Assembly: GCF_049243985.1 (NCBI RefSeq)
Contig: NC_135376.1
Location: forward strand, 28,578,001-28,642,000
Source of the DNA: Paroedura picta
Taxonomy: Eukaryota > Chordata > Lepidosauria > Squamata > Gekkonidae
Reading direction: 5' to 3'
DNA length: 64,000 nt
Of this stretch, positions 34,801-49,800 are shown piece by piece. Positions within the stretch are counted from its first letter, which is position 1, and every line of letters starts with the position of its first letter. The notes below the pieces were generated by a model, which searched no databases, was not told where the DNA came from, and saw nothing but the letters and a program-made list of their open reading frames with translations. The position numbers were made by a program, and so were the translations under genes.

Positions 34801-37800
34801 AAGAATCTACTCAATGGAGCCATAGATGGGTGGGTGGGATAGTTTCCTATATATAAAAAAGAAGGAACTCTGAGCTTTGAGCAAACACCTGAAAGGGAAA
34901 TGAAAAGTGACATTTTTTTCAAAGAAAAACCCAAACTGCACAATATCTCATGAATCTGCATCACAAGATCCCACCCCAGTTTCGGAGGTTGCAGCTGTTT
35001 ATTCTCTATCCCAGGAGGTAAGGGAGGAGGCAGCAGTGGAAGCAAGAAACCCACAATGGGGAAGAGAGGAGGACGACATAGCTGTATGTGGGGGTGACAG
35101 CAAAGGGAGGTTTGGGGAGGAAGGGAAGTAGGGCCAGCAGGAGATGGTATTTTTAATCCCCCACAAGTTACTCTGCTTGTCATTTTACTGAAAACTGAAA
35201 CAGGCCATAGTATGGATCAAAAAATTCAAATACCAAGCTCAGTTAAAAAAAAAATCAGAACTTAAAAAAGCACTACAGATCAAAACTATTTGGAATAATA
35301 GAAGTAATGTCTGTCACTGAGATAAATGGCCACTGAGTTCATGCAACACTATGTTCTGCAGTAGGTGGCCATTTTGGGCACTGCTAGGAAATCACGGCAA
35401 TACTGCTGAGCCTTCCAAGCTTTGGCAAGCCACAGGCAGAGGGAGAGACTAAAAGGTAAATGATGAAAGAGACAAAAGAAAGCCGGAAAAGGAATAAAGC
35501 TGAATAAGGGAGAGAACAAAAAAGGCTAGGTGGATGGGAAAGCACAGGAAAGGGGACATAGTTGGGAAAATGAGCTCTCCACTGTGTCTGCACAGGTACC
35601 CCCCTCCTTGTAAATGCTAACTTATCATTACATCCAACTGGGGATACAGTATGCTCCCAAATCCAGCACTTTCAACTCTTTCAAAGAATGACTATGTGGA
35701 AACAGAGAAGAAATTATATAACAAGGAACTGCAGCTAACAGGAGGGATAAAATCACCACGTTAGAATTAACTGCTCTTACTGGTATATGCTAAGCCAATA
35801 CAAAAAGCAAGCCAGCCTCCTCCACTTACAGAATCAATGATCTCAACAGTGGGTATGTATGTGTGTGAGGAAATTTGGCCAGTCTTCTCCAAGAATTTCT
35901 TTCCTCATCTGCATATGCTATTATGATAAGCTTAAATAGTTATTAAACATTAAGGAGTCATCATTTGTTACAACATAAATTAACTGCCCTGAGCCTCAGG
36001 GGAGGGGGGTATATAAATACAATAAACAGATAAATAAACCATTGCTTCCGAAGCAAAAACACAAGCACACGTTTAAAGTACTTTTTGCTTTCTAGAAAAT
36101 GGATTTTAAATGTCTATTACTATCATATCAAGAACAGAATACACTCTTACCTGTATGACTGTTGAAGTGTGCAAAATTAGCAAAATTTGCTGTAGCTGTT
36201 GACTGAGGAGCAGGAGAAGCAAATATATCTGAACCAAGGTCACCGAGAAGATCAAACTGTTTCTTTTCTTGTGACAGTCCTTGAGACCGAACTACAACAG
36301 GAGACTGTAAACAAAAAATTGTATTTGGCTAAATAAGCAACAGAAGATACCAATCTAGAATTTTCTTCTAAGTTTGGAAAGATAACACTTTCATAAGCCA
36401 AATTACTTTTCACCTAGATATCTCAATTTTACAGAAACGATAGTTTGAGATAAGATTCCTGGCCCTCTTTGGGCAAGCTGTGATATTGTTGAACTGCCAT
36501 CCTTCTTCTCAACTACGAAAAAACAGGAATGAAATCCAAACAAAACCTAACCCTATGGGGACTTTTACAACCACCCCTATAGCCCAGCCAGTATGGGGAA
36601 TGGGTTGTCAACTAGTTACATCTTTTTGACACTCCGTGATCCACCTCAGCTCCAATCTATACCCAACCAAAATGATAGAATGGACCCATGTTTCTTGAGT
36701 CACATTTTAAAAAATAGGGCCAACTGTCCGGGAACAGGAATTCCAGTTTGCCACTTAGCTGAACCAGTCAGAACTTCTGGGGTTAAGAAGCTTGGTCCTT
36801 GTTAAGACTTGCTGGTTCGTCCAGGTGGCAGCTACTCTGCACTGCCACCATGCCGTTGCGGTGGGGCAGGATGCCCCGCCATTCCCCGTGTATGCAAGGG
36901 GGCGGGGCATGCTGGGCTGCCCCAGCGTAGCGCATGTGCTGATCGCTGGGGCCAGAAGGTAAGCCGGCATGGCGGGGGGGGGGAGGTTTGGACAGCCAGG
37001 GAAGGGGAGTGGGGGCAGGGGGTTGCCCGTAGGGTCACCGTAGGGTCGGGGCTGGGTGGGCGGCAGGCCTGGCAATTACGCACAGCGCTGGTCTGCCGCA
37101 GCCTCGGCTTATCCAGGAAGCTACGGAAGACCCCGCGTTCGTTTAACGCAGGCCTTCCATAATCCTGGGCCGGGAGGCACCCATTCTGACCAATGAGGAA
37201 CCTTGGTGGATATTGCAACCAAGGTTGAAGGGGTCAGTCCAAGGGAGCTTTAGAAGGTGCCGTGACAGACAGGGCCTTCTCCCACAGAACTGCCATTCAG
37301 TTATCCAATCTCGCCTTTGAAGTGAATTTTTGACAACAGGGGAAGTAATATGTTATGGCCTTCTCCCAGACATAGCAACAGTCATGTTCATCAGAGTGCA
37401 GCATTTTAACTCCACGCAGGCTGCACATTGAATATTGCCTTGAAGGCCATAATAAGGAGAAGAATAGCAGGGACTGGTAGGCCAGACCACAGAGCTGGAA
37501 ATGATGGAGCAACTAGAAAACACATCCACTGATCGCAGCAGTGGAAAATTAACAGAAGTTGGGCGACGCTTCGCCCTGTAGGCCTGTGACCCGACCAATG
37601 TGACAATGTGCACATGCATGGTCAGGAGCGGATGTCCCCTTTTGGAACTTTAGCTAGTAACAAGATCTCTGCGGCAGGCCTGAGCATGCACAATCCCAAA
37701 GTAGGACTGCACTACAAGACAAAAGATGAATATATAATTACAGCTGACTAAAATCTGGGCTGAGCTTGCCTCTACCAATGAAATGAAAACTAATTCTGAT

Positions 37801-40800
37801 ATTACACATTGCAACACCAACAGGTTGCTTCAGTGTTAGTGGACAAGACTCCCTATCCCCAACCATGGAAGCGCTAGAAGGGGTCTGCAGCCTTTCCCCT
37901 CCTCCCTTAATGGTTTAGGCCACCTCCAACCAGAGGGCTCAGTGGGTAGGCTGTAGGCATAAAAATCCAAGGACTAAGTGTGTTGGTTGTGGTATGGGGT
38001 GTCCTAGCTGCCTTCTCAGCTCCTATCCTTTCTTCCAGTCTACATGAGGTAGAGGCAGGGAGGAGGTAAAGGCAGGGAGAAGGGTATGAATGGTGATGTT
38101 ACTTCCATTGGCCTGTCACTTTCGGTGTCTGTGTGTGGCAGGGGGGCATAGCCAGCTGACATTACTTCCAGGGGTCCTTGAAGCCTGAACATTTATTTCA
38201 GGGGTTCCTCCAAAGTCAGAAGGTTGAAAAAACAGCTGCTCTATGGTTTTGATTGGAATAAACTAGATAATTTTATTTGGAATACCCTGTCAATTTGTTA
38301 GCAGAGGAGTTGTTGTTTTGGTCATGTTACTCACTTGAGTAGGTGTGCCCTTATTTAAGTGCAATGCTGGTGCAGATTCCCCCAGGAGCGATTTAAGTGG
38401 CTTGACTTCAGGTGTACTGCTTGTACTACTAGCGGAGGACCCAGATATAGACGCATGGACTGATGCCACAACTTTTGCTTGTTCCGGTGGAACATACCTA
38501 AGACAAATAAACGCATTTCATGTTTAATACAATTCTTCCAAAATTAAAAGGATGACCCAGTGTTGCTATTTCAAGCAACATAGAAAAGTGCCCAATATCC
38601 TTGCAGACTACTGCATTCTGAAATGTGAGATGTTTCTCATTAAAAAAAATGTTTTTTTAAACCATACACAGGATTTTTGATGCAACCAAGGGGCAGATGC
38701 TTCATACAGCAAATCATTTGTGTACTGACTTGCAATAACAGATCAGCCCTTGCTATTTATTAATGCTGACAGAAGTTTCTACCAACCTTTGATAACCCAT
38801 CCAATCCTACTTTAGTAAGGATAAAGGGAAGAACAGGCAGGATTCCAATAGTGAGTAAGCTGATGCACAAGTTTTAGTTATTTAGGATGGATAAACAAAT
38901 GATGAGAAATGCACAATGCCTGCAAAGCACTCAGAACAGACAAAACAGTGATGCAAATACTTTGTACTAAACACTTAATTTTGTTTCTAAATAGACTAAT
39001 TAAACTTCAGTTTTGATAAAAGATTACATATCTTTTTTGTCAAACTAATCATATACTGACCATCGTTTCTTTTCATATTTTTCTTGTAGAAATTCCTTGA
39101 CCTTTTGTGGATCCCTGAAGTCTGGAATTGCTGATGATCTATCATCAAATAATCCTAGCCAGATCTGTTTACATACCTTTTGAGGGGAAAAAAAGAATAC
39201 TATGGGTAAACCCTTTTGATTTCACCATTTTAGAAATATACATATTAAAGAGATCGAGGCAGATCCTCTTTCTGCATGCAATATTTCTGCTACTAGAATA
39301 GATGTTTAGGTCAATGATTATGTGCTATACTTAATTCTAATCCCAGGGCTATCACAAATCATGATCTGCATCTAGATGGTAAAAGTCTAAAATAATAAAA
39401 TAGGCTTAATGAGAAAGTATATCAGCCTTTTAACATGTATATTTTTAGCCAGACAGCTTTGATAAAAACCTGAAAGAAATCCTTCTGTTTGTAAATATGT
39501 ATGCCTTTTCTTGGGGCGCAAAGTGCTGTTATGTATCACCATTTAAAAGCTTATAGTTTAAAATGTGTAGATTAAGGCTTCAGATATATTCCTCCCCTTC
39601 ATAAAATGTCTTCAGTTTCAACCCTTTAATAGCCTTATATAGCATCCTGAAGATTTCCAACAGTGGCGTTATCGCCTCCTGATGGAGCTTGTACCACAAG
39701 AGGAAGATACAATGGAAAAGGAATAACATCTGGTTGATATCAGGCAGGCAACCTTCAGTACAGGAACAGCCAGCTGACGCATGGGGACATTATGGGAGAG
39801 ATGGTCCTTTAGATATGGAGGTTCCTGGCCACTGAACAGCTCATAACCAGAACTTTGATTTGGACTCAGAAACAAACTGGTAGGCAACTGGTTTAAGATG
39901 TGCAAGATATGCTTCCATAGGCTAGCCCCTCACAATCAGGCTGTCACATTCTGAACCAGCAAATGTTTTCGGGAGGTATTTAAAGACAGTCCAATGTAAG
40001 GTACATTTTACAGTATTAAAACCATGATATTACTAAATTTTGATCACTGTGGCCAGATCAGCTGCACTGAAGGTTGCAATCTCAACAATGGTACACAGTG
40101 AGAATACAAAAAAAATCCATTATGTATCTAAGGTTGGGTAGAATTAGTGAACTAGACACTGTTGTTAACCAGCTTCAGTCTTGTCTGGACTCATGTTCAA
40201 TTGATTCTACCCAAAGCCACCTGATTTCAGACTCAAAGCATTCGTTCAGTCAGTACACCACAGTACATGAGCATCGGAATAAACACAAATATTTATACTT
40301 GAAATATATTCCTCAAATAAACAAAAACTAAATGAAATGTTTTAAAACAAGTGGCTTTCTAGGGCATAACCAGAACCAAGTTTGAGTCCAATGGCACCCT
40401 TAAGACCAATTAGGTTTTATTCAAGGTGTACATTTTCATGTGCACACACACTTTCTCAGATACAATGAAACTGGCATAGCCAGTACAGAGAAATAATTTT
40501 TGATATTTAGAGAATCCACTGTAGAAAGTTTTAGATAGCTTTATCACAATTTTGTGCTAAATATATCTTTGTGATATTTAGATTACAATCCATATACTGC
40601 AGAAAAGGCAATATATGAATGAATTGACTTAAATCATGTACATTACAAATATTTTTTTTCTTTTCTCATAGACATATAGCAGTATCCCAACATCTCCTCC
40701 ATGGCATTTCTGAAGGACCATATTTTGAAGAGAACATTCAGGGAATATATTTTGGTCAGGTTTTGCACCCTTGAATAAGATTGTCAGTCAAATTCTGACA

Positions 40801-43800
40801 AGGTCTAAGTATCAGACATACACTTTAGGATCCACAGTCCCCTTTCATTACCTGGTTCAGGGCATACTTTTTTGCTGTTCCTTCTAATTACATTTTCTCA
40901 TTTTACAATTACATTTTCTCTTTCCTGTCTTCCAGGAAAAATGTGAACGGAATAAGTCGTAACATTTTGCTTTAAGTTTTATTATGGATAACATTCTTAG
41001 AATGAAAGGCAGGAACAGCCCCCCCCCCCCCCCCAAAATTCATTATTTTTACCTTTTAGAAACAAAACAAATTCAGCTCATTTATTTGGATCCCACTGGA
41101 TTTCCAACTAAATCCCATCCAGCTCCTACCTTACAACAGTCCTCGGCCAATGTAGCTTTCATACAGGTTTCATAATGTTTGACATAGCTTTCCTGGTGAT
41201 TAAAGGGAGGCTTTCCTCCGATTTTTGCCAACAAAAAATAGTAAGATTCAATGCATAATGAATAAAAGCGCTGTCATATTTCTATATTCAACAGCCCATT
41301 ACCATGATCTTTTTTAAAAAAACACTCTAACAGCCAACAAGGGAACAGTCTCATCCAGTGAATAAAAGAACATTTTGGGGGTAGATTCCAAGTATTTCAA
41401 ATCACTGCAACAAAATTTAGCCCTCTTTTAATTTAGAATTGTTTTTTATGAATTCCACTGATGTATGGAGGATTCCAACAGGAACCAAAACCAATGTAGC
41501 AAGAGGCTCTTAATATCTGTTTAGAAGATTCAAAAAATAAAGCATTTAACTCCATGTTTTTTTCCCAAAACCGGATTAATTACTTCTAAATTTGCACTTA
41601 AGTTTAAGATCTTCATAATGAGGTTAATTCTTTGCTTTGCTTAATAATGCATGGTGTTTTGTTGTAAAACTTTGCTTTGAAGTAACATTTCATACAACTT
41701 TTACGTCTTTCTGGCCAGACGTTTTACCACCATGAATTACTATCAAGAATACAGGTGGAAAAAAGTAGTCACATTAAATCAAATCAAAAATACTATATAA
41801 TAGGACGTTTTTTTAAAAAGCAAACTGCTATTCACAAGTAGCAAAAGGCTATGCAAGGAAAAGTAGGGAGGAGATGGAAAGGTGAGAGGTGGTATGCGCT
41901 GGGGAGCTCTTGAAAACAAAGAAGCCCAAGTAGAAGGTCTAATTAATGTGATAGTCACTATTGATGGATATAACTGAATGATAATGGTGACGGAGAATTA
42001 TCTCTATTTCTTGTTCACTATATTATCATCCTGCTATTAAATGTGATGGAGATGGGATTTTGCACTCAGACTCTTTTCCACTCAGCACTTAACAGCAATA
42101 AAACAAATGAAGACTCCCCTAGGGTCATCCTGGCTAATACAAACCGGGCAGATGGCCAGGAATAGTTAGCTGTCATGAACCCAAAACCAGGCTTTCAGAG
42201 TGATCTAGTTTTTAAATCTTCGTGGAGTGCTTCTAACTACTAAATATTAACAATAATATCTAAATCTTAAGAAAGTGGGCTTTTCCATGATGAAATTAAC
42301 AAAATAGCTATTCCATTAATTTCAAACCCTAGCAAAGAGTGAAAATTTTAAATTATAGCGACTAAACAATTAACAATGCCTTGATTTAAATATACTTCCT
42401 TGCCAGTTCTCCAGTTATTTTTACAAAGACTGATAGATTATGGATTTATAGCTACTTTGAGCAGGGGGTTGGACTAGATGGCCTGCATGGCCCTTCCAAC
42501 TCTATGGTTCTATTATTCTAACTGTAGATAGAGAAAGGAATCTTTATTTTTTTTTAAAAAACTATGTTACAATACATTAATTTCAAGCTCTAGATGAGGC
42601 TGCCTATCTTTCAAGATCAGGCACATCTAGTTTTGAAGAACAAAATTAGCTAAATTGGCCAAGTATCATCCTGACAGATGTGAACATCTGCTCAACACAG
42701 TATATGACCTGCTATGCATGTTAATATAGCACCTTCTACTAACTCATGTTTTCTAAAAAAAGAGATTTCAGCTTTCATTTAAGATCAGAAAGGAGAATAC
42801 AAATGTTACAAATAGCCACAAAAGCTATAATCATGTTCATGCTTCCATGGATCAGTTCTTCCTTGTTTCCAAATTCTTAAAGAGATGAGCAAACCAATTG
42901 TTTTCAAAAGCTCAAAGAAAACATATAAGTTCATATCCTCACTCATACATCAGTCTAGGCCCAAAGAGTACATATCAGGTAGATGGGTTTTTAGAAGATT
43001 GGCAAGTATAGAGCTATATGTTTAACTGTGAAGAGAATCCTTAGGAATCTGCATGTACACATAATGATATAAACTTCCCTTTCAGAACCTGAAAAATATT
43101 GTTTGCACATCCCTACTCCATTTTGGACTGACTTCCCAGGAACTGGTGAAGAGATAATAAATAATTCTCATTCTCCCTGATCCATTTCTTCCACCAACAG
43201 ACTTTCATTTGCTTTAGTATTCTTACATTGATAAGGATTTCTCAACGTCTTTTAAATGTATCTCTACTGAATAAAAAAGTTAAGATTCTGTGTCAGCCAA
43301 ATTATGCCTTTGTGCATTCACCCACTCACTATTTCAGCCATGAAGTAGAAGAACTGTTTAAATATCTGAATCGTGCTTCAAACTCAAATACTTTGGCCAC
43401 CTCATGAGAAGGAAGGACTCCCTGGAGAAGAGCCTAATGCTGGGAGCGATCGAGGGCAAAAGAAGAAGGAGAGGTGGCTGGATGGAGTCACTGAAGCAGT
43501 AGGTGCAAACTTAAATGGACTCCGGGGAATGGTAGAGGACAGGAAGGCCTGGAGGATCATTGTCCATGGGGTCGCGATGGGTCGGACACGACTTCGCACA
43601 TAACAACAACAACAATAACAAAACTGCGGACAAGTACCCAGATAGCTTTAAAAGAGGACTGGACAGATTCATAAAGAATAGTCTCCTCTCCTATCACTGA
43701 AACACTGCCTATAGTATACTACTATGAAACTACCCTGTTGTGCAGCATGTGGGGTGAATGCGTGTCACCAAGTTGTTTCCAATTTATAGAAATCCTATAT

Positions 43801-46800
43801 ATTAATTTCTAAAACACCCTATCATAGACAACCTTCTGAATGGACGTTTAAATCCTGTGCCTGTCTGGCACATGATGAACCACCATACACCAGAGGAATA
43901 GACTCAATGAACAATTATGAAATTCTGCAATACTTACTTCATTCCCATGCTTCTGCAGAAATTCTATTTCATGCTGTGTGAAAGTGGTCATAGAAATGGA
44001 TTTCACCCTGTGAGGTGGATTTAAACCTCGTCTATAAAACAAGAAATGTTAAGAAAGTCATTACCAAAATTTTTTTAAAAAAACACACATTAGTCAAAAA
44101 GAACATTCATCTGAAAAAAACAAGTTTAATAAATAGTAAGAAATAGTTCCTAGCCTCAATTTTATGAATGCTTGCTTTGAAATACATACCTGTATATTCT
44201 TATTTAACACCCCCCCCTTATCTCCACTGGGGACCCAAAATAAGTGATAATATTCTACTTTTCTTCATTTTATTCAACCCTGTGTGGTAGGTTAGGTTGA
44301 GTGTGTGCAGCTGGCGCAAGCTCACTAAGCATGCTTCTATGGCAGAATAGAAAATTCCAACCTGGGTCTCCAGGAACCTAGTAAAATATTCTAACAATCA
44401 CATCACAATCACTCCAGGAGTTAGATTTCAACTTCATTAGTTTTGATTATTTTTCTATTTCAGAAGCTTGTTTTATATACTGCTTCTCAAACCTATTTAC
44501 TTGAATATCAGATTCTCTATAAAAGACATCTACTTAAGTCTGAGTAGCTGAAAGCAAAAAGTTAAAAGGACTAGAGAACCTAATACATTCTTTAAGTATA
44601 CTTAAAAAGTAATTATGCATGGAAGGACTGAGAATCTTTCTTGCTTTCCAATTTTAGGAACAAATCAGCACTTAACATGGCAATCAATCTTTACACCAGT
44701 GCAATTTTGAAATATGCCAGCGCCTTAGTGCTAGCTTAACTCCTGTACCAACAAAGAAAATACACTGCTGGGGTAGGGGGATGTAAGGGAGGGCTTAGTC
44801 AACATTCCAAGCTCCCAAAGCTGCTCCTGATCTCAACTGACAATAATCCTGGTTTAAATTTAAACACTTACATAGAAATCACAGAGCAACTATACCCAGC
44901 CACAGCACAGCTTCGGAAACGAAGCCTGCAGCCTATCACAGCTTCCCTAATATAAACTCCTGTCGGTACAGTAATGTCTCATATGACTGAGCATGTGGTA
45001 TACAGCTACCACACTTCATGTAATATATATATATATATATATATATAGGTGAGATTTCAGTTATGAGATCTCAAGACAAACAGTACTTTATACAAAGAGC
45101 CAAAGAGATCAACCACTGTCAGTGTACAGCTACCACTGCTCCAATTTCTTGCAGGTGCTTCACCTGCACCTTTTCCACACATGGAACTCAGCCCAGTGCT
45201 TGGGGCTGATTTCCGCTTCCGGACGATGTCAGCCGTCCTGTGGCACCAATATCATCCAGAAGTGGGAATTAGCCCTGTGACTGGGCGAGCGCTGGGCCAA
45301 GTCAAATTCCACATGTGCAAAAGGTCATAGGGACACAAACTCCTACCTGGAGCTTCCGTCTGGTGATACTATGGCAACACAAATCACACAGCTAAGCAAG
45401 ACAGAGAGATTTCCTGCCTCAAGCCGTGGTCACTTCTGATCTCTTCCCCATCCCCATGTGCAATTGCCTCAGGAACTAAGGAGAAATTTCAGGGGTTTTT
45501 AAGATTATGCCTCGGGTGAAGAATGCAGAGAAAGAAAGCTTCTCCCCCCTTCCTTAATAAGTGGATCTGGAAGCATAAGCATCCAATTAAGTTAACCAGC
45601 AAAAGATACAGGACATACCAAAGGAACTACTTTTTAAAATTCAATGTGATTAAATTGTGGACAAGTACCCAGATAGCTTTAAAAGAGGGCAAGACAGATT
45701 CATAAAGAATAGTCTAGCAGTGATTATTAGTGATGATGAATAGGGGCAGCCTTCACATTAAAAAGCAGTAAACCTCTAAATATTAGTACTACAAGGCAAT
45801 ATCAAGAATGGCTTTTACATTGCTACCCTGTGCGTTGCCCCACCTCACCTTCCTGGGCAGATGGCTGGCAACTCTGTGCAACAACATGCTGAACTAGAAG
45901 ACATCCAATCCAGGAAAGTCTTTAAAATTTTCTTTCCCTCCCAAGAGTTGCTAGCAGAGCATCCCACATAGGAAACACAGGGTCAGTATTCAGCGTGATG
46001 TATATTTACTCAACAAAATTCTAAACAGCCCCCCCCCCATTAATTTTATGCCTCAACTGCAATACATGCTTCAGCTGAAATGTATGATTAGGGAGGGAAA
46101 TAAACTATTCTAAATGTTACGCGCAAGCAAATTTAGAACTTTAGGTGGAAACTGGTTTTACTGGAATAATTCTAGCATAAATTTAAGGACAATAAAACAT
46201 GTACTTCCTTGACACTGTTCAAATTTTGAGAAAAAATAAAGGAAGTGAATTGTTAATGCATTAATTTTAGCAACCCCCCCCCCCAAATTGTGCACAACAT
46301 CCCATGGACACAATTGTCCATTCCTTTATTTTAATATAATTTAACTCTCTACTATGCAGATATCAGTGGGACACATCAGGTTCATTATTATTCTCTGTGA
46401 CAGTTCTGTAACAAATGGGTGATAATATCCTTTCTTCTACCTACGGCAGTCTTTCTCAATTTTTTTTTACTGTTGAGAAAGCCTTGAAACATTCTTCAGA
46501 CTTCAAGAAACCCCAGAAGTAGTGCAATCGTGCAGAATATGGTTGGGAGGCATAGCTGTGTACACGCCCATCTTCTTCTCCCCTCCCCTTCCCACCTCCT
46601 CCAGGCCCATCATTGGCCATTTTGGGAGGGGAGACAGGTCAACATGCCCATCTATGGTCATTTCTTCCTATAAATGCTTAACATTATATATACATTAACT
46701 CCCACCCATTCAGAAAACTCCCATCAAGAAATACCGGGGTTTTATGAAACCTTGGTTGAGAAAGCCTGATCTAAGGAAAGATATATGTGAAGAATTTTAT

Positions 46801-49800
46801 CTGTGGTTTTGATATGATCGACACATCTTATCCTATGAACATATTTTTGCAGTTGTGGTTGTAGTTTCACTCCCCTCATTTACCGTATTTGCCACTCAAA
46901 ATATAGAGTTTGTTACATTACAGTACTATGGGCCACTATGGGCAGCTATGTCTATCCCAACTGAAGTGCACCCGGCGTATAGGACGATCCCCCCACTTGG
47001 AGGCATGTTTTTTTTAGGGGGAAAAAGTAGTCTTATATGCCAGCAAATACTGTATTTATAAATGAATAAAACATACATGTACTCTCACACAAGCTTCCTA
47101 CAATCCCTAAGGTCAGTCACTTGAAAAACAATTACAACTTTGAAACTGTCTAATTTGCCTAATATTGTACTAGCAACTCAGTTTTAATTCATCCTTACTT
47201 TATGAAACAATGAATATTTAGAAAAGGAAAGTGCTCTCTACTGATTGTCTGTGGTTGAAGATAAGGATACCCTTCTTGTCAATAGTCCCCTTGGAAGGAT
47301 TCAAATGCTTCTATCCTCATTGCCACACTGATGCCCTTCCCCAGGAAACCACAGGGGAGATAAGAATGCCCTCAGTGAATGCATAGTTGTGTGCCCTCTA
47401 GTTGCTCCCCTGTCTGTATCATGCTCTTTATCTCCCTCAACCTTTGCATAGCAGATGCTTTAGGTTTTCTTATCAGGGCTGTCTCTGCCAAATAAGTGGT
47501 GGAGATATCTGGCTGATGTGGTGGACACTGCCATGGTTCATTCCATATTGTTCACCTGGTAAAAGGAAATGCTTAGTCAGTTCACCTTGTGCAAGTCACA
47601 TTTATAGCAGGTCCTAAAGTGTGTCCATTCCAGGGTCCCTAGCCATTACAACACAATCTTCCTTACAGTGGAGGGTGCTACATATCTTCATTTCTTTAAC
47701 TGCTTAGTTCTGTATGTGATGTATCTGTGTGCATTGGCTGGCTGCCATGGGGCACAGTTAGGTATGAGGTTGCTATGTATTCGCGTACATCTGCTATGCT
47801 CTCAGCTCCTTAGGAATTGGGGGGCCTTGTAACTATTTTACAGCTCTTGAAAGAACATAGGATATTGACCAGAGAGGGCTTGGGGCTGGGCTTCAAGAGA
47901 AAACATAGAAGCAATATTTATCAGTACATTTTAATATGTTCAAGGAATAGGTTACATTCCCTTCCCACCTCATATCAGTTCAATGCATTTGTGTTCTTGA
48001 ATAATTATGGGTAGTTTTAAAGAATTTTACTTCGATGTATTTCTGAAAGAAAAGACTATTACAACAGAATGCACTGGAGCAGGGGTGGCCAAAACTGACT
48101 CCCCAGATGTCCATGGACTATAATTTCCATGAGCCTCTGCCAGGACATGCAGTTTGGCCATCCCTGCATGAGAGTCATAATTGTTTCTGTGGGACAAAGT
48201 AAAATGTTTTAAATATACCTGAATGTAGGGAAAAAACCTTAATTCTCACTTCTCTGAGAGCCAGTTTGGTGTAGGGGTTAGGAGTGCAGATTTCTAATCT
48301 GCACAACCCAGATTCTCTTCTGCATTCCCCCACATGCAGCCAGCTGGGTGGCCTTGGGCTCACCACGGCGCTGATAAAGTTGTTCTAACCAAGCAGTGAT
48401 ATCAGGGCTCTCTCAGCCTCACCCACCTCACAGGGTGTTTGTTGTGGGGAGAGGAAAGGGAAGGCAACTGTAAACTGCTTTGAGACTCCTTTGGGTAGAG
48501 AAAAGCGTCATATAAGAACCAACTCTTCTTCTTCAGACAGAGGCGATCAGACACCAGGGTGCATATTTAGCACTTAGTCTAACTAAATTCAAAGACACCC
48601 TTGTCTTTTTTCTCAAATTCAAGCATGCATAAAGGGAGGAGTCCCACTGGAACTGACAAAGAATATAATGGGCATAAAGAGTCAACTCAATTTCTCATTT
48701 AAAAACAACCGGATTTATTAAAATGAAATTGGAGAAACTTAAATTGCAAACATAAAATGGAATATCACCAGTTTTCCTCTCAGCCCAATAGAGAAAAGCA
48801 GTCCTTTCTGATGCAGGAGTTTATGCCAGGGACTGTGGGACAGATGTGGATAAAAAGTGTGGCAAGGACTGTAACAAGAATTTGGTGAAATCACTTTTTG
48901 TTCCTCATGTGCTAGCAGAAACCAACTCAAACGCTTAATACTGAATCTAACCCTTCTATAAAAAAACTCAAATGCTGCTTTCCTTTGTATAGAAAAATGC
49001 GGGGAAAGACCTTGTTAATTATCATATTACACAATTATTCACACACATATTATGACTTGATACTAGCAGCTTGGGACTGAAAGTTATGAGGTACCATTCC
49101 TTAATGTGCCTGGGTGATTTTTTTTTATTATTTCAATTTGTTTCCTTGCAATTGGCTCTGTACTACAATTATAAACACGGACATTTTCCTACAAGGCCAC
49201 ATGAATATTTACTTTCCAGTTCACAGAAAATAATCATCTGATCAGTAACTACCATCAACATGGTTAAGATTAACGTTTTTGCAGGGTGAGGCAGGTAGGA
49301 GCAGTAAGCCATAGCACAAAGAAACAGACAGAAACAGGAAGGAAGATTGAAAGAAAGAAGCACTTTCTATTGTTGATTCCAAGCTGCACACGCCTATAAA
49401 AACCTGTTATGGCTGCTGGTAACAGATGTTATTTAAAGCCATGAATATTACCAACTACAAATAACCAATGCATTTTTATAATTTCCTAATATTACTTGCT
49501 TTTACATTCAATGTTAAATAAATATATAACATGACCTCTCTATATATAGGCCCTTTTCAATTTTAAGTCAGCATTTTAGGGTTATAGCAACCAAACTCTG
49601 GAAGCTTTTAATTTAAGATGCATCTAAACAAAATAGGATTTTTATTTAAACTGGCAATTGAAATTATCCCTTTCTCTTGATGATTTCAATCAGCCCATAC
49701 GTAACACACCAATACATTTGTCTTCAGACATACAAAAGGAATGATATCAGTTATACTGATGCATTAACCAACAAATATACGCTTGGTAGTATAAAAGACT

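Larger units (their letters stand above)
39180..43370. other. AGFG1 intron 2, mostly unique
   Basis: It holds a partial copy of the foldback repeat (40380-40460), a run of 16 C (41019-41034) and a CR1 3' end (42455-42525). The rest is AT-rich with nothing recognised. Confidence 0.45.

Noticed and set aside
36755-37218. Open frames of 106-128 codons at the GC-rich insert
   Set aside because: Pro/Gly-rich products on both strands with no homology that I recognise and no splice context.
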